From Fimbriimonadaceae bacterium (lineage in GTDB: Bacteria > Armatimonadota > Fimbriimonadia > Fimbriimonadales > Fimbriimonadaceae), in assembly GCA_947447315.1 (NCBI GenBank), contig CANFJD010000056.1:1-12243 (forward strand): 12,243 nt of DNA. The letters are read 5' to 3'. Below, in pieces: positions 1-7,304 of this stretch. Under the pieces are notes generated by a model, which made no database searches, was not told the origin of the DNA, and was given only the letters and a program-made list of their open reading frames with translations. A program made the position numbers and the translations under genes. Position 1 is the first letter of the stretch; every line of letters begins with the position of its first letter.

Positions 1-1014
1 ACGGCCCAGGACAATGCGATCTCACCGAATGCGGTGCAAGAAGCAATCAATCGTCATTTCACATTGTTGGGAGATACCGCGAGTCAGTACGGAGGCACCG
101 TCGAGCATTTGAGCGGAAGCGAACGTCTCTACCTTTTCCTGGATGGGCCAAAAACCGTCGGCGCCGCCAACGCCATCCTGGCGGCGGCGGTGCGGATCAA
201 TGCAATGCGACCGCAAAGTGAACCATCCCTTTTGCATCGGATCGCCTGCGACTACGGGTCCACCACCGTTGAGGAGCGGCTCTTAAGAGGGCAAGCTCGA
301 ACTTTCACTTCGGGCGATGCGGTGCGGATTGTGGAAGAGATGATCGAGTTGGTGCCCGCGGGACAAGTGTGGGCAACCCAGAGTCTATTGGATGAGGCCG
401 CTAAGTTTGGGCATTCCGCCAAGGTTCAGCCCGCGCAGTCTCTTGTTACCAAGACGGGAGCAGAGATCCCGGTGGTGCAGGTGATCTCGCTTCTTAGCGA
501 AGTCTCTACCGCCACGACTGGGGCATCCGTATCAGCTCGTAAGCCCCGTAAGCAGTCGGCTTCTCCGGCCGCCGAGAGACTCCTCAAAAACACGGTTCGC
601 CTGGCGATTCTCGCCGCCATTGCGATTGGCGCTTATGTGTTCGTCACGGGGAATCCGAAAATGTTCGCCGGACTGCAAAAACAGCTGAGTGCCTGGACGA
701 AGTCTTTCGGAGCATCAAAACCCGCCCCTAAGAAAGCCGCAAAGAAGGAAAAACCAGGTGCGTCAGACAGTGGCCCTGCGAAGGGGACGGTGACCATGGA
801 AACCAAGACTCCTTCCAAGCCATCTCCAAAACCTGCCGCTAGCAAAAAGCCGGCTGCGGTGGCGAAGAACGACGCCAAGACAATCGAGAAGCCCCCAAAG
901 GAAGAGGAAGGGCTGGCGGAATCGGAGATGGGAGAACAAGAGGAAGAAGAGAAGAATGGCGCCGAAGAGAACCCGAATGCTGACCCCAGCGTTCCACCGC
1001 CGGATAACCAGTAA
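1..1014 (+). CDS. Membrane-anchored protein with degenerate class III cyclase-like domain (5' end missing)
   Basis: The reading frame is open from the first base, so the gene starts upstream; an in-frame GTG at 34 has no ribosome binding site and is probably internal. Bases 1-490 resemble the class III adenylate/guanylate cyclase fold: a helix with GGTVEHLSGSERLYLF (the GD..aF metal-binding hairpin of the family), a later YGSTTVEERLLRG, then SGDAVRIVEEM and GQVWATQSL, matching the family's N.AaRl and Gqi..s elements. The usual GD after the hairpin turn reads GS and the usual Asn reads Asp, so it may bind partners or nucleotide rather than make cyclic nucleotide. A basic stretch leads to one hydrophobic segment at about 595-650 (AILAAIAIGAYVFV). 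By the positive-inside rule the cyclase-like part is cytoplasmic. The remainder is low complexity: a Lys/Ala/Pro-rich stretch (about 720-890), then a Glu-rich end (about 895-1000). The fold call is fairly good; loss of activity is inference. Confidence 0.62.
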   Translation, partial: TAQDNAISPNAVQEAINRHFTLLGDTASQYGGTVEHLSGSERLYLFLDGPKTVGAANAILAAAVRINAMRPQSEPSLLHRIACDYGSTTVEERLLRGQARTFTSGDAVRIVEEMIELVPAGQVWATQSLLDEAAKFGHSAKVQPAQSLVTKTGAEIPVVQVISLLSEVSTATTGASVSARKPRKQSASPAAERLLKNTVRLAILAAIAIGAYVFVTGNPKMFAGLQKQLSAWTKSFGASKPAPKKAAKKEKPGASDSGPAKGTVTMETKTPSKPSPKPAASKKPAAVAKNDAKTIEKPPKEEEGLAESEMGEQEEEEKNGAEENPNADPSVPPPDNQ

Positions 1015-1047
1015 GGTGCTCCGGGCCATTCCGGGTACCTTCGAGTA

Positions 1048-1560
1048 GTGACGATCACGTTATTTGTGGCGACCAGCCTGGATGGCTATATTGCCGGACC
1101 GGATGATGACCTGTCGTGGTTGTTCACCGACACCGACTACGGATTCGATGATTTCTTCGCCAACGTGGACACTCTCATCATGGGACGTGGCACATACGAA
1201 GTCGTAAAATCATTCGGAAAATGGCCCTACGCCGATAAGGCGAATGTGGTTATTACGAGACGATCTGACTTGGTCACCGACACCCCCGGCACCACCGTGT
1301 TCAACGGCGAGCTACCCGAGCTGGTTCAACAGCTTCAAGAAGACGGAGCCGAGGAAGTGTGGCTCGTAGGTGGCGGCGAATTGGTGAAGAGCATGCTGAC
1401 CGGCGGACTCATCGATCGCATAACCGTATCGCTGCATCCCGTACTGCTTGGTAACGGCATCCGCCTGTTCCCCGACGGTTTTCCCCGCACCGCACTCACG
1501 CTCGAAGACAGCGCGCAATACGATAGCGGTCTCGTTCAACTGAATTACCACGTAAAGTAA
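1048..1560 (+). CDS. Dihydrofolate reductase / RibD C-terminal-fold family protein
   Basis: A 170-residue protein of the DHFR-like family that includes B. subtilis YyaP and the reductase half of RibD. Visible hallmarks are the opening strand ITLFVATSLDGYIAGPDDDLSWL (residues 3-25, split here as the ATSLDGYIA signature), MGRGTYE at 45-51, the NADPH-binding turn WLVGGGEL at 105-112 and the following LIDRITVSLHPVLLGNGIRLF region. The length is normal for the family. By homology it should be a cytoplasmic NADPH-dependent reductase, but the substrate of this subfamily is unknown and it should not be called folA. The GTG start puts the first beta strand at the usual place. No Shine-Dalgarno sequence precedes it, but TACCTT at 1036-1041 ends 7 bases before the GTG, consistent with a leaderless message. 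The upstream gene ends 33 bases earlier on the same strand. Confidence 0.85.
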   Translation: MTITLFVATSLDGYIAGPDDDLSWLFTDTDYGFDDFFANVDTLIMGRGTYEVVKSFGKWPYADKANVVITRRSDLVTDTPGTTVFNGELPELVQQLQEDGAEEVWLVGGGELVKSMLTGGLIDRITVSLHPVLLGNGIRLFPDGFPRTALTLEDSAQYDSGLVQLNYHVK

Positions 1561-1599
1561 CCGAACGTCTTGGGGCTATCGGAGAGCTTCAATCCTTCA

Positions 1600-1605
1600 T
1601 ACTAT
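1600..1605 (+). promoter_or_regulatory. Possible -10 element upstream of ychF
   Basis: TACTAT, in the 77-base gap between the DHFR-like gene and ychF, is the best -10-like hexamer there. It predicts transcription starting near 1612, which is 26 bases before the ychF ATG and at the door of an ATG at 1613. That ATG opens a 13-codon frame (stop 1652-1654) overlapping the ychF start. No convincing -35 lies 16-18 bases upstream. I see no terminator hairpin in this gap. Confidence 0.3.
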
Positions 1606-1637
1606 AAGGGCAATGGCTACGGCCGGCGCACCTCCCC

Positions 1638-2729
1638 ATGCTAAGAGCCGGTAATGTCGGACTGCCTAATGTAGGCAAGTCAACCCTTTTCAACGCCGTG
1701 GTTGCGAATGCGCAAGCGCAGGCCGCCAACTTTCCGTTTTGTACCATCGAGCCAAACGTTGGGATGGTGACGGTGCCCGACGAGCGCCTGGAAGTCTTGG
1801 CGAAGATTTCCGGGTCGGAAGTGATTCTTCCCGCCCGCATGGAGTTTGTTGATATCGCTGGCCTAGTAAAAGGCGCCAGCAAAGGCGAGGGCTTGGGCAA
1901 CCAGTTCTTGGCGAACATCCGCGAAGTCGACTGTATTGTCCACGTCGTTCGCTGCTTCGATAACGACGACATCATCCATGTCAGCGGGTCGGTCGATCCA
2001 GGCCGCGATATTGAGGTCATTAACCTGGAGCTGATCTACGCGGATATCGCCAGCGCCGAAAAGCGACTGGAACGCGCTCGGAAAGAGCTTCGCACCAAGA
2101 AGGAAGCCCAAATTGAGATCGATGCTCTGGAGAAGCTTTTGCCGGTGCTGAACGAAGGCAAGGCAGCGCGATCCGTGGCTCTCACCGAAGATGAGGCCTT
2201 CAGCCTAAAAGGTTTGGGGCTCATGACGCTCAAGCCAATCATCTACGCGGCAAACGTCAACGAAGGTGACCTCGCCAGCGGCAACGCCTACACCGAGCAA
2301 GTTAGGAAAATTGCCGCCGCCGAAAATGCTCAGGTAGTTGTGATTTCTGCTCAGGTGGAATCGGAATTGATCGAACTACCCGAGGCCGATCGCCAGGAGT
2401 TTTTGGAATCACTCGGCGTCACCGAAGGTGGTTTGAAGTCGCTCATTCGCACTACCTACGATCTACTCGGCTTGCAAACCTACTTCACAACCGGACCAAA
2501 AGAAACGCGCGCGTGGACCATCACCAAGGGAATGAAGGGTCCCCAAGCGGCCGGGGTTATTCACTCGGATTTCGAGCGAGGCTACATCCGTGCCGAGACC
2601 GTTGCGTACAAGGATTTGGTCGAAAATGGCAGCATGGCGGCCGCCAAGGCGAAGGGCCTGGTCCGCTCCGAAGGCAAGGAATACGTGGTGCAAGAGGGCG
2701 ACGTCATGCACTTCTTGTTTAACGTCTAA
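1638..2729 (+). CDS. ychF: Redox-regulated ATPase/GTPase YchF (Ola1 family)
   Basis: A 363-residue P-loop NTPase, the standard length of YchF/Ola1. The Walker A (G1) motif GLPNVGKST is at residues 8-16, the G3 motif DIAG at 72-75 followed by the diagnostic LVKGASKGEGLGNQF, and the altered G4 motif NVNE at 206-209 in place of NKxD. That change is known to shift this family toward ATP. A helical arm spans roughly 135-175, and a C-terminal TGS domain includes TYFTTGPKETRAW and HSDFERGYIRAE and ends EGDVMHFLFNV. Family members bind ribosomes and are linked to translation and oxidative-stress responses. One oddity is Asn at residue 6, where relatives usually have Ile or Leu (GIVGLPNVGKS). The ATG start matches the typical MLRAG beginning; no Shine-Dalgarno precedes it, and the region just upstream instead reads CACCTCC. 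Confidence 0.96.
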   Translation: MLRAGNVGLPNVGKSTLFNAVVANAQAQAANFPFCTIEPNVGMVTVPDERLEVLAKISGSEVILPARMEFVDIAGLVKGASKGEGLGNQFLANIREVDCIVHVVRCFDNDDIIHVSGSVDPGRDIEVINLELIYADIASAEKRLERARKELRTKKEAQIEIDALEKLLPVLNEGKAARSVALTEDEAFSLKGLGLMTLKPIIYAANVNEGDLASGNAYTEQVRKIAAAENAQVVVISAQVESELIELPEADRQEFLESLGVTEGGLKSLIRTTYDLLGLQTYFTTGPKETRAWTITKGMKGPQAAGVIHSDFERGYIRAETVAYKDLVENGSMAAAKAKGLVRSEGKEYVVQEGDVMHFLFNV

Positions 2730-2770
2730 TCATCTGCTCATTTGCAGCCAGTCTGAATATATCCTCAGCT

Positions 2771-2774
2771 AAGG
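2771..2774 (+). promoter_or_regulatory. Ribosome binding site supporting a TTG start for the RND adaptor
   Basis: AAGG lies 7 bases before TTG at 2782, a good spacing for a Shine-Dalgarno. The competing in-frame GTG at 2809 would give a more compact signal peptide (MKKWLPWL...) but has only a distant AGG at 2795-2797. I therefore chose TTG 2782, with GTG 2809 as a real alternative. A/T-rich TATATC at 2758-2763 could be a -10 element for a promoter private to the efflux genes, though the 52-base gap after ychF also allows read-through. Confidence 0.4.
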
Positions 2775-2781
2775 CTACAAA

Positions 2782-4242
2782 TTGGCCGTTTTCAGGTTCA
2801 ATAGCACCGTGAAAAAGTGGTTGCCGTGGTTAGCTTTAACCGCGCTTGTGGGGGGTTGTGCGAAGGCCCCTGAGCCCGAAGCGGAAGCCCCCGAGACCAT
2901 TTCTGAAGTCTCCGTTACTGCAGCAACGGTACGTTCTCTGGCCGGCGAGATTGAATTTACGGGTCAATTTGTTCCACCCGAAGGCCATGTCGCCCGAGTG
3001 GGAGCGACTCTTCCCAATCGTATCGCCACCGTCACGGCGAAGGAAGGGGATCGCGTCACGGCCGGTATGGTGGTGGCGACCCTTGATACTCAGGCCCAAA
3101 CGGCAACTGTCCGCCAGCTATCGGAAGCCGCGACCGCCGCTCAGGCCGAGTTTGAGACCAATGTGCGGGTTGCTAAACTGCAACTCGAAACGACGCTAGC
3201 GGAAGTTAATTCTGATATTTCCCAGGCAAAGTCGGCCCTGAAGATCGCGCAGGCTGATTATCAAAAGGTGAAGTCGGGTAGCCGCCCCCAGGAGATTGCG
3301 GCGGCCCAAGCCGCAGTTCGGCAGGCATCGATCGTGAGAGATCAGGCGCGGAGAGAACTGCGGCGGGTGGAATCGCTGTCAAAGGACGGCTACGTACCGG
3401 CCAAGGATGTGGAAGCGGCCCGGGAGACGCTCAATACCGAGGAGCAGGCAGTCATCGTCGCTCAGAACGCAATGGATCTGGCCCGTCTCGGTAACCGCCC
3501 CGAAGAGATCACCGCCGCGGAAGAACGCGTAAAAGCGGCGCAGGACAGTTTGGCAACCATCCGAGTGACCGCCGCAAAGCGTATTGAAACGGCCCGCGCG
3601 ACGGCGGAGGGAGCCCAGCGAGCAGAGTTAACCGTTAAATCGAAACGAAGTGAGGCGGCCAGCGCCGCCGCCACGGCGGATACATCCCTCATTCGGGCAC
3701 CGTTTGATGGTGTGGTTACGAAACGAATCCTCAACCCTGGCGATGAATCCGACAACCTTACGCCGATTTTGGAAATCACCGATGGTTCGCAAGGTCTCGA
3801 TTTCTTAGCGATGATTTCTCCAGAGCAAGCAACGAGCGTTTCCCCCGGCTTGCCCGCGATGATCACCGTGAACGGACGATCGGTCAGCGGGCGTACCGTG
3901 ACCATCGGAAATGCAGACTCGGCAACCGGACTAATCCCGGTTCGAATAGCAATCCCGAATCCCGACGGCGTTCGCAGCGGGACATTTGGAAAGGGCAAGT
4001 TGATTCTCCCTCCGGCGGGTAGCTCAGTCGTGGTTCCCGCCGTTGCGGTGTTGGATCGAGACGGGGAATCCGTCGTTCTCATCAAGGACGGTGAAGTAGC
4101 TCGAGTAGCTCCCGTTACCCTCGGCCGAAAACAGGGGGCGTTTATCGCGATCCGTTCCGGAGTAAAGCCGGGCCAGTCCGTCATCATCGATGGGCAGTAC
4201 GAGCTGACCGACGGTGCCAAGGTCCGGGTTAAGGGCGAGTGA
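2782..4242 (+). CDS. RND efflux periplasmic adaptor lipoprotein (HlyD/AcrA-like membrane fusion protein)
   Basis: A 486-residue adaptor that would link the inner-membrane RND pump to an outer-membrane channel. The N-terminus is a lipoprotein signal: basic KK, hydrophobic WLPWLALTALV, then the lipobox VGGC with Cys26. Next come an N-terminal half lipoyl motif (about 70-101, ending GDRVTAGMVVATLDT), a long Ala/Glu/Lys-rich coiled-coil hairpin (about 105-295), the second half lipoyl motif from 302 (SLIRAPFDGVVTKR), and beta-barrel and membrane-proximal domains to the end (GQSVIIDGQYELTDGAKV is typical). The hairpin contains an internal repeat: GSRPQEIAAAQAAV (166-179) and GNRPEEITAAEERV (237-250). 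The stop overlaps the transporter's GTG start in the tetranucleotide GTGA (4239-4242), so the two are probably translationally coupled. No TolC-like outer-membrane gene is in the window, so a partner must be encoded elsewhere. Substrate unknown. Confidence 0.92.
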   Translation: MAVFRFNSTVKKWLPWLALTALVGGCAKAPEPEAEAPETISEVSVTAATVRSLAGEIEFTGQFVPPEGHVARVGATLPNRIATVTAKEGDRVTAGMVVATLDTQAQTATVRQLSEAATAAQAEFETNVRVAKLQLETTLAEVNSDISQAKSALKIAQADYQKVKSGSRPQEIAAAQAAVRQASIVRDQARRELRRVESLSKDGYVPAKDVEAARETLNTEEQAVIVAQNAMDLARLGNRPEEITAAEERVKAAQDSLATIRVTAAKRIETARATAEGAQRAELTVKSKRSEAASAAATADTSLIRAPFDGVVTKRILNPGDESDNLTPILEITDGSQGLDFLAMISPEQATSVSPGLPAMITVNGRSVSGRTVTIGNADSATGLIPVRIAIPNPDGVRSGTFGKGKLILPPAGSSVVVPAVAVLDRDGESVVLIKDGEVARVAPVTLGRKQGAFIAIRSGVKPGQSVIIDGQYELTDGAKVRVKGE

Positions 4243-7200
4243 ACCCAGTCGAAACGAACTCGGCGACTCGATTTGCAAAGCCTCTGCTCTTCGCGGTGCT
4301 CATGCTGTGCCTCGTCGGTGCCGCACTGTACTCATCTTTTCCCGTCTCCATCCTTCCCGACGTCACCTTTCCTCGCGTTGTGATCATTGCCGATGCTGGA
4401 GAGCGACCGGTTCGCACCATCGAAGTCAACGTAACGCGACCGATTGAAGAGGCCCTCTCCACCATTCCGAACGTTAAACGGATTCGCAGCAAAACTCAGC
4501 GAGGCAATACGGAGATCTCGGTGGACTTTACCGACGGCACCGATATCGTGGTTGCCGAGCAGTTGGTAAATGCCCGCGTTAACCAGGTTCGTCCGCAACT
4601 TCCGTCCGATACCGTGACCGAAGTTGAGCGAATGAACCCCACGGTTTTTCCGGTGCTGGGTCTAAGTCTGAATTCGCAGGTCATGTCGCAGTCGGAGTTA
4701 TGGACGCTTGCCACGTACCGCCTCAAGCCCCAGCTCGCCCGGATCAATGGCGTTTCGCGAGTCGTCATCCAGGGCGGACGAGTGCCGGAAATCGCCGTCA
4801 CTTGTCGTCCGGAGGCGCTTGCCGCCGCTGGCTTGACCGCCAATGACGTGGTGCAAGCGATTGGGGACAATAACGTGATCTCCAGCATTGGTCAAATTGA
4901 CCGTCGATTTCAGCGGTTGCAAGTACTGGTGGATGGGGAAGCTCATTCAGCGGCAGATATCGCCCGCATAAGCATCCCTAACCGAGGTAACCAGCCAATT
5001 CAAGTGGGTCAGGTTGCCGATGTCCGGATGTCGGTGGAAGATCCGGTTACGGTCGTTAGTGCCAACGGACATGAATCGGTATTGCTGAATATCGTCCGCC
5101 AACCATCGGCCAATTCGGTGGTGATGGTGGACACGATCCAACGGGAACTAAAGACAATTCGTCAAGCGTTGCCACCGGGCGCGAAGTTGGAGGTCTTTTA
5201 CGATCAGAGCGTGCTGATCAAAGAAGCCGTGGCAAACGTACGTGACGCGGTGCTTATTGGCGCCGGGTTGGCGGTTTTGATTCTGCTTCTGTTTCTGGGC
5301 GATTTCCGGGCAACGGTGATCACCGCCCTCATCATTCCCGCAACGGTACTGATCACGTTTCTGTTCATGCGCATTGCCGGCATGACCTTGAACCTCATGA
5401 CGCTGGGAGCGCTGGCGGTTGGGATCGGCCTCATTATTGACGACGCGATCGTTGTGGTCGAGAACGTGTTTCGGCATCTGGGCGGGGGACAAAACCTGGC
5501 CGGGGCCGTCGCAATGGCGAGTCGAGAGATCGCCGTGCCAATGATTAGCTCTACTGTCACCACGGTGGTCGTGTTTCTCCCCCTGGTGTTTTTGAAGGGA
5601 GTCGCTGGCTCTTTCTTCCTGGCGTTGGCGATCACCCTCGCGATCTCGCTGTTAGTTTCCTTAGCACTGGCGCTATATATCAGCCCCACCCTGTGCTCGG
5701 CCTTTCTCAAAGACAAGCCGCATCCTCCGCACGGAAGAATTTTTGGCATCGTACTGGCCGGATACCGAAAGCTACTAGGATTCTGTCTCCGGCAAAAGTG
5801 GACGGCAGTAATGTTAACCGCCCTCTCGGTGGCGATCATTGTGATTCTCGGCGGGAAACTCACTTCCGGATTCATGCCCGCGCTCGATGAGGGGTCGTTC
5901 GTTCTGGACTACAACAGCCCGCCGGGCACATCGCTCGCCGAAACCGATCGATTGTTGAGGAAGGTCGATGTCATTTTGCGATCGACTCCGGAAGTGGCGA
6001 CCTTTAGCCGGCGCACCGGAACCGAGCTTGGGTTCGCTATCACCGAGGTGAATCGCGGAGACTACGCGGTCATGCTAAAGGAAAATCGGCGTCGCAGCAC
6101 CGACGAGGTCACAGCCGAGATACGAGAAAAAATTCAGTCGACAATTCCGGGTCTTGATGTGGAGTTCATTCAGGTGCTGCAGGATCTCATCGGTGATTTG
6201 GCGGGAAATCCATCGCCGATAGAAATCAAGCTCTACGGAGAGGATCAGAAGGTCCTGGTATCGCAAGCCAACGCCCTGGTAGATCAAATGGCGAAGATCC
6301 ACGGGCTGGTGGATACGAAGTCCGAGGCGATTGAAGCAGGACCGGAAGTCTCGTTAAAGCTTGATGAGGGAATGATCGGGCGATTGGGACTTACAACGAC
6401 TGACGTAACCCGACAGGCAAACGCCGCGCTGTACGGAACGGTGGCAACCCAAGCGCTGGTAGGCGATCGAAGTGTGGCTGTGCGTGTTCGACTACCGCAA
6501 ACAGTCCGCGAGAATCCTGATGCCTTACGGAATATACAAATTCGGGCCAGCAATGGCGGCTTATATCCGTTATCGACGCTCGGGGTGATTGAAACAATTC
6601 CTGGTGCCACCCAAACGGCCCGGGAAGATCAACGCCGCATTGTCGCCGTTACCGCCCAACTTGAAGGTGTCGATCTAGGCACTGCCGTGACGGAGGTGAA
6701 GGCGCTCATGGCCAAAACGGTCTTGCCAACCGGAGTGACCTACACTTTGGGCGGACAATTTGAAAGTCAGCAGGAGACATTCACCAACCTGATTCTGGTG
6801 TTGGGACTCGCCGTGTTAGCAGTGTTTACCGTGATGCTCTTCCAGTTTCGGAGTTTTACTGGTCCCGCGGTGATCCTCTTTCTCATGCCCCTCTCGTTGG
6901 CGGGCGCGGTTGCGGCGTTGTATGTCACCGGAGTTCCGCTGAACGTCAGTAGTTTTATGGGGGCCATCATGCTGGCTGGCATCGTGGTGAAGAATGGGAT
7001 CCTTCTGCTCGACCGTGCTCAGGGTGCCATCGAAGAAGGGTTGTCAGCCGATGCGGCAGTACAACGTGCCGGAGAGGAGCGGCTACGGCCGATTCTCATG
7101 ACAACCGCCGCCGCGATTTTAGGCCTCCTCCCGCTCAGCCTGGGGCTAGGTGCCGGCGCTCAAATGCAACAACCGCTAGCGATCGTCGTCATCGGTGGAC

Positions 7201-7304
7201 TGATCTATAGCACCGCCTTAAGCTTGGTGCTTGGCCCGGTGCTTTATGCCTTAGTGCGGCGCTCAGCGCGGGGATTCAGCCCACCGATGGCAGCCGGACG
7301 GTAA
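4239..7304 (+). CDS. RND-family efflux transporter permease (HAE-type, AcrB/MexB-like)
   Basis: A 1021-residue proton-driven inner-membrane pump with the duplicated RND architecture. It has TM1 near residues 14-34, a first periplasmic porter domain, a TM2-6 block from about 335, TM7 near 525-543, a second periplasmic domain, and a final block of helices to about 1008. The proton-relay signature is intact: GIGLIIDDAIVVVENV carries Asp401-Asp402 in TM4, and VVKNGILLLDRA carries Lys918 in TM10, corresponding to AcrB D407/D408/K940. The ISPTLCSAFLK and PTVFPVLGLSLNS regions are typical of the family. The motif context favours hydrophobe/drug export over heavy-metal export, but substrate cannot be told from sequence. 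It follows the adaptor with a 4-base overlap. Its last 29 bases (7276-7304) are shared, on the opposite strand, with the end of the histidine kinase gene. Confidence 0.95.
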   Translation: MNPVETNSATRFAKPLLFAVLMLCLVGAALYSSFPVSILPDVTFPRVVIIADAGERPVRTIEVNVTRPIEEALSTIPNVKRIRSKTQRGNTEISVDFTDGTDIVVAEQLVNARVNQVRPQLPSDTVTEVERMNPTVFPVLGLSLNSQVMSQSELWTLATYRLKPQLARINGVSRVVIQGGRVPEIAVTCRPEALAAAGLTANDVVQAIGDNNVISSIGQIDRRFQRLQVLVDGEAHSAADIARISIPNRGNQPIQVGQVADVRMSVEDPVTVVSANGHESVLLNIVRQPSANSVVMVDTIQRELKTIRQALPPGAKLEVFYDQSVLIKEAVANVRDAVLIGAGLAVLILLLFLGDFRATVITALIIPATVLITFLFMRIAGMTLNLMTLGALAVGIGLIIDDAIVVVENVFRHLGGGQNLAGAVAMASREIAVPMISSTVTTVVVFLPLVFLKGVAGSFFLALAITLAISLLVSLALALYISPTLCSAFLKDKPHPPHGRIFGIVLAGYRKLLGFCLRQKWTAVMLTALSVAIIVILGGKLTSGFMPALDEGSFVLDYNSPPGTSLAETDRLLRKVDVILRSTPEVATFSRRTGTELGFAITEVNRGDYAVMLKENRRRSTDEVTAEIREKIQSTIPGLDVEFIQVLQDLIGDLAGNPSPIEIKLYGEDQKVLVSQANALVDQMAKIHGLVDTKSEAIEAGPEVSLKLDEGMIGRLGLTTTDVTRQANAALYGTVATQALVGDRSVAVRVRLPQTVRENPDALRNIQIRASNGGLYPLSTLGVIETIPGATQTAREDQRRIVAVTAQLEGVDLGTAVTEVKALMAKTVLPTGVTYTLGGQFESQQETFTNLILVLGLAVLAVFTVMLFQFRSFTGPAVILFLMPLSLAGAVAALYVTGVPLNVSSFMGAIMLAGIVVKNGILLLDRAQGAIEEGLSADAAVQRAGEERLRPILMTTAAAILGLLPLSLGLGAGAQMQQPLAIVVIGGLIYSTALSLVLGPVLYALVRRSARGFSPPMAAGR

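Noticed and set aside
633..1058. Minus-strand Phe/Ser/Gly-rich open frame opposite the charged tail of the cyclase-like protein
   Set aside because: Low-complexity antisense of the Lys/Glu-rich tail; no independent evidence of coding.
1629..1637. GGGGAGGTG on the minus strand as a Shine-Dalgarno for an antisense gene
   Set aside because: The frames that follow it on the minus strand stop within a few codons.
1561..1637. Terminator between the DHFR-like gene and ychF
   Set aside because: No stem-loop followed by a T-run could be found by eye.
3462..4220. Long minus-strand open frame (252 codons) opposite the RND adaptor gene
   Set aside because: It lies wholly inside a well-supported plus-strand gene, shows no recognisable motif and has the Arg/Ser/Pro-rich composition of an antisense shadow.
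5204..5875. Minus-strand open frame (223 codons) opposite the RND transporter
   Set aside because: It mirrors transmembrane codons of the transporter and has no domain or ribosome binding site.
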